DNA of 8,005 nucleotides from Flavobacteriales bacterium UBA6772 (GTDB lineage Bacteria; Bacteroidota; Bacteroidia; Flavobacteriales; UBA7430): NCBI GenBank assembly GCA_002453265.1, contig DKGK01000022.1, positions 1 through 8,005 of the forward strand, written 5' to 3'. Below the pieces are notes generated by a model. The model had not been told where the DNA came from and did not search any database. It was given only the letters and a program-made list of their open reading frames with translations. Within the stretch, counting starts at the first letter, position 1; every line of letters starts with the position of its first letter. The position numbers were made by a program, and so were the translations under genes. Of this stretch, positions 5,706-8,005 are shown in pieces.

Positions 5706-8005
5706 ATGAAAAAAACACTAGTTCTTATTATTGGATTAATAAGTTTTACGATTCAAGGACAACAATCATTAAATACCACGTTTTTAGGACAAAAATCTTA
5801 CTCTCAGGAGCTTAGTGATGTTTGGGGCTACGAAAAAGAGGGGAGCGAATTCGCTTTAGTTGGAGTCTACAATGGAATTTCTGTTGTAGATGTTACAAAT
5901 TCGTCAACTCTCGTAGAATTAGCATTCTTTGATGGACCTGAATCTATTTGGAGAGATTTAAAAACTTGGGGCGATTATTTGTATTGTATAAATGAAACTA
6001 ATGGTGGTTTACAGATTGTAAATCTAGCTGAGGTAATAAGTGGAGATTTAAATCCTACATATATAGAGAATACAACTTTAGGATTTACTACTGCTCATAA
6101 TATCTTTATTGATAAAAGTGGGATTCTTTATGTATTCGGTTCTAATTATAGTACTGGAGGTTGTGAAATGTATGATTTGACTACTGACCCAGAAAATCCT
6201 ACTTTTTTAGGAGTCTTCGACGATTACTACTTTCACGATGGAATGGTTAGAGGTGATACTTTATGGGGTGGAGCAATTTATGGAGGTGTATTTTCTGTAA
6301 TTGATGTAAGCGATAAAGCAAACCCTGAAATTATTGGTTCGCATGCAACACCAAATACATTTTCTCATAATTGTTGGATTTCTGACGATGGCGATTATTT
6401 ATTCACTACCGATGAAGTTAGTGGTGCTTACGTTGCAGCTTACGATGTTTCAGATTTAGACGATATTCAAGAAGTTGATAGAATTCAGGCTTGGAGTGGC
6501 TATTCAGATGTCATACCACATAACACCCATGTTGATGGTGATTTTATTATAACCTCTTATTATACAGATGGAGTTTCTATTGTGGATATCAGTAATCCGT
6601 CTAATTTAATTGAAGTAGGTTATTACGATACTTCAGATGACTTTAGTGGAGATGGGTTTAATGGAGCCTGGGGTGCTTACCCTTGGTTGCCCTCTGGTAA
6701 TATATTAGTAACCGACATAGAAAATGGTTTGTTTGTAATCGAACCAAAATATACAAATGCTAGTTTTTTAGAAGGTATTATTACTGATGCCAATACTAGT
6801 GCACCTATGAGTAATGTTACAATTCAAATTGTTGGAGAGAATTACACTTCTCTTTCTAGTTTAGATGGTTCTTATGAAACAGGTACTGCAGATGCGGGAG
6901 TTTATACGGTTGTTTTTACTAGCCCTGGTTACGAAGATCAAATTATTGAAGTAACACTTGCTAGCGGAGAAATTTTCGACTTCTCTGTTCAGTTGATTCC
7001 TTTCGAATCTTTTGCTGTACAAATTTCTGTTGTTGATGCAACGGATTTAATAGGTCTTTCTTCAGCTTCTGTTCATGTTTATAATGATGATTTCGATTTC
7101 GAATGGGTTTCTGCTCAAGACGGATTTGTTACCAGTACTTTAGTATCGGGTACTTATAATGTAGCAATTGGTATTTGGGGTTATCAAACTATTTGTTCGG
7201 AATTTACAATCGAGTCTAGTCAAGTAGAAATTGCTTTTGAATTAGATAAAGGTTATTCTGATGATTTTTCTATCGATTTAGGTTGGATAGTAGAAAATGA
7301 AAGTAGTTTGACCGCTGGAGCTTGGGAGCGAGGAATACCAAATGGAACAGATTATCAAGGAGAACTTATGAATCCTAATTCTGATGCACCTGGCGATTGT
7401 GGTTCTGAAGCTTATATCACAGGTAATGCTGCTAATGCAAGTTTTTACGAAGCCGATCTAGACGGTGGACGTACCTCAATATATTCTCCTATTATGGATC
7501 TAAGCTCTTTCCAAACTGTTAGTTTAAGTTTTAGTACTTGGTTTCAAAACTCAGGTGGACAAAGTTTTCCAAACGATTCATTACTTATTAAACTTACCAA
7601 TGGAAGTCAAACGACACTATTGTATAGTAGAACTTCTCAAAACTCATCTGCACAATGGCAAACTCAACAAATACTAGTCCCAGCAGAGCTGATCTTAAAT
7701 AATACTATGCAATTAATCGTCGAAACTATGGATTACGATGATTCTGGTCACCTCGTTGAAGCTGGATTTGATAAATTTCTAATTACAGAAACAGAATTAA
7801 CTGTTGCTTATACTGAAAGTACTGTAATCAATATATATCCAAATCCGTCATTCGATGGTTTAGTGAATATATATTTAGAAGAAAACGAGACTTTAGTTTC
7901 AATAACTGATATTTCAGGGAAGTTAATATCCCGCACTCTACTTAATAAAGGTGCCAATCCACTTAATTTCTCTACCTTATCTAAGGGGGCTTATCTAATA
8001 GTCCT
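5706..8005 (+). CDS. Secreted choice-of-anchor B family beta-propeller protein with T9SS sorting domain, 3' end cut
   Basis: Open frame of 766 codons running off the right edge. It begins with a signal peptide (MKK, hydrophobic core 5-16, cleavage likely near 18-19, before QQ). Residues about 25-349 form a beta-propeller of the choice-of-anchor B/LVIVD type: VWGYEKEG at 39-46, WRDLKTWGDY from 82, and recurring strand motifs SVVDVTN (59-65), SVIDVSD (197-203) and SIVDISNP (291-298). Two beta-sandwich domains follow: a carboxypeptidase-regulatory-like one (about 354-432, EGIITDANTSAPMSNVTI opening) and a second, more diverged copy (about 434-516). Residues about 517-695 resemble the MAM/jelly-roll accessory domain of Bacteroidota exoproteins (AWERGIPNGT, DLDGGRTSIYSP). 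From about 707 comes a T9SS type A sorting domain (NIYPNPSFDG, DISGKLIS, KGAYLIV); its last strand and basic end are beyond the window. Inferred to be exported by Sec, then by T9SS to the cell surface or medium. Ligand or enzymatic activity is unknown; no catalytic motif was recognised. Confidence 0.88.
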   Translation, partial: MKKTLVLIIGLISFTIQGQQSLNTTFLGQKSYSQELSDVWGYEKEGSEFALVGVYNGISVVDVTNSSTLVELAFFDGPESIWRDLKTWGDYLYCINETNGGLQIVNLAEVISGDLNPTYIENTTLGFTTAHNIFIDKSGILYVFGSNYSTGGCEMYDLTTDPENPTFLGVFDDYYFHDGMVRGDTLWGGAIYGGVFSVIDVSDKANPEIIGSHATPNTFSHNCWISDDGDYLFTTDEVSGAYVAAYDVSDLDDIQEVDRIQAWSGYSDVIPHNTHVDGDFIITSYYTDGVSIVDISNPSNLIEVGYYDTSDDFSGDGFNGAWGAYPWLPSGNILVTDIENGLFVIEPKYTNASFLEGIITDANTSAPMSNVTIQIVGENYTSLSSLDGSYETGTADAGVYTVVFTSPGYEDQIIEVTLASGEIFDFSVQLIPFESFAVQISVVDATDLIGLSSASVHVYNDDFDFEWVSAQDGFVTSTLVSGTYNVAIGIWGYQTICSEFTIESSQVEIAFELDKGYSDDFSIDLGWIVENESSLTAGAWERGIPNGTDYQGELMNPNSDAPGDCGSEAYITGNAANASFYEADLDGGRTSIYSPIMDLSSFQTVSLSFSTWFQNSGGQSFPNDSLLIKLTNGSQTTLLYSRTSQNSSAQWQTQQILVPAELILNNTMQLIVETMDYDDSGHLVEAGFDKFLITETELTVAYTESTVINIYPNPSFDGLVNIYLEENETLVSITDISGKLISRTLLNKGANPLNFSTLSKGAYLIV

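Noticed and set aside
1..8005. Mobile elements, CRISPR arrays, tRNA/rRNA genes, riboswitches or a novel multi-gene system
   Set aside because: Nearly every base is taken by four intact or edge-cut genes, and the two gaps (129 and 101 bases) are largely explained by terminators. No direct repeats, transposase motifs or clover-leaf patterns were seen by eye.

Overview
The window looks like an ordinary housekeeping stretch of a Bacteroidota chromosome, most likely a flavobacterium (class Flavobacteriia). The evidence is AT-rich DNA (roughly one third G+C by eye), A-rich rather than Shine-Dalgarno leaders before two of the three visible starts, Bacteroidota-type ParE and ParC sequences, and a secreted protein ending in a type IX secretion (T9SS) sorting domain, a system restricted to this phylum. 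All four genes are on the + strand and fill about 97% of the window. The genus cannot be fixed from what is visible.

Layout: (1) bases 1-1048 hold the 3' 95% or so of ychF, an Obg-family ATPase/GTPase, cut by the left edge just after its P-loop. (2) 1049-1177 is a 129-base gap dominated by a perfect 15-bp hairpin followed by T's, an intrinsic terminator whose T-tract ends only 22 bases before the next start codon. (3) 1178-5604 is the topoisomerase IV operon, parE then parC, separated by 2 bases. (4) 5605-5705 holds a second strong terminator and a weak promoter candidate. (5) 5706 to the right edge is the 5' part (766 codons) of a large secreted protein: signal peptide, choice-of-anchor B type beta-propeller, two carboxypeptidase-regulatory-like beta domains, a MAM/jelly-roll-like domain and the start of a T9SS type A sorting domain. 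It has no stop in the window; probably only the last 10-25 codons are missing.

ParE and ParC assemble as the A2B2 topoisomerase IV that decatenates daughter chromosomes. YchF is a ribosome-associated nucleotidase with no known direct link to them, and the terminator suggests it is a separate transcription unit. The secreted protein is also its own unit and is functionally unrelated as far as can be seen.

I found no mobile element, CRISPR array, tRNA, rRNA, riboswitch or anything that looks like an undescribed multi-gene system. The second-look items are residue-level or regulatory: an Ala in place of the redox-linked Cys of YchF, an Ala at the quinolone-contact Ser of ParC, a terminator abutting parE, a regular set of His-Asn/Asp motifs in the propeller, and a degenerate GyrA-box-like segment in ParC.
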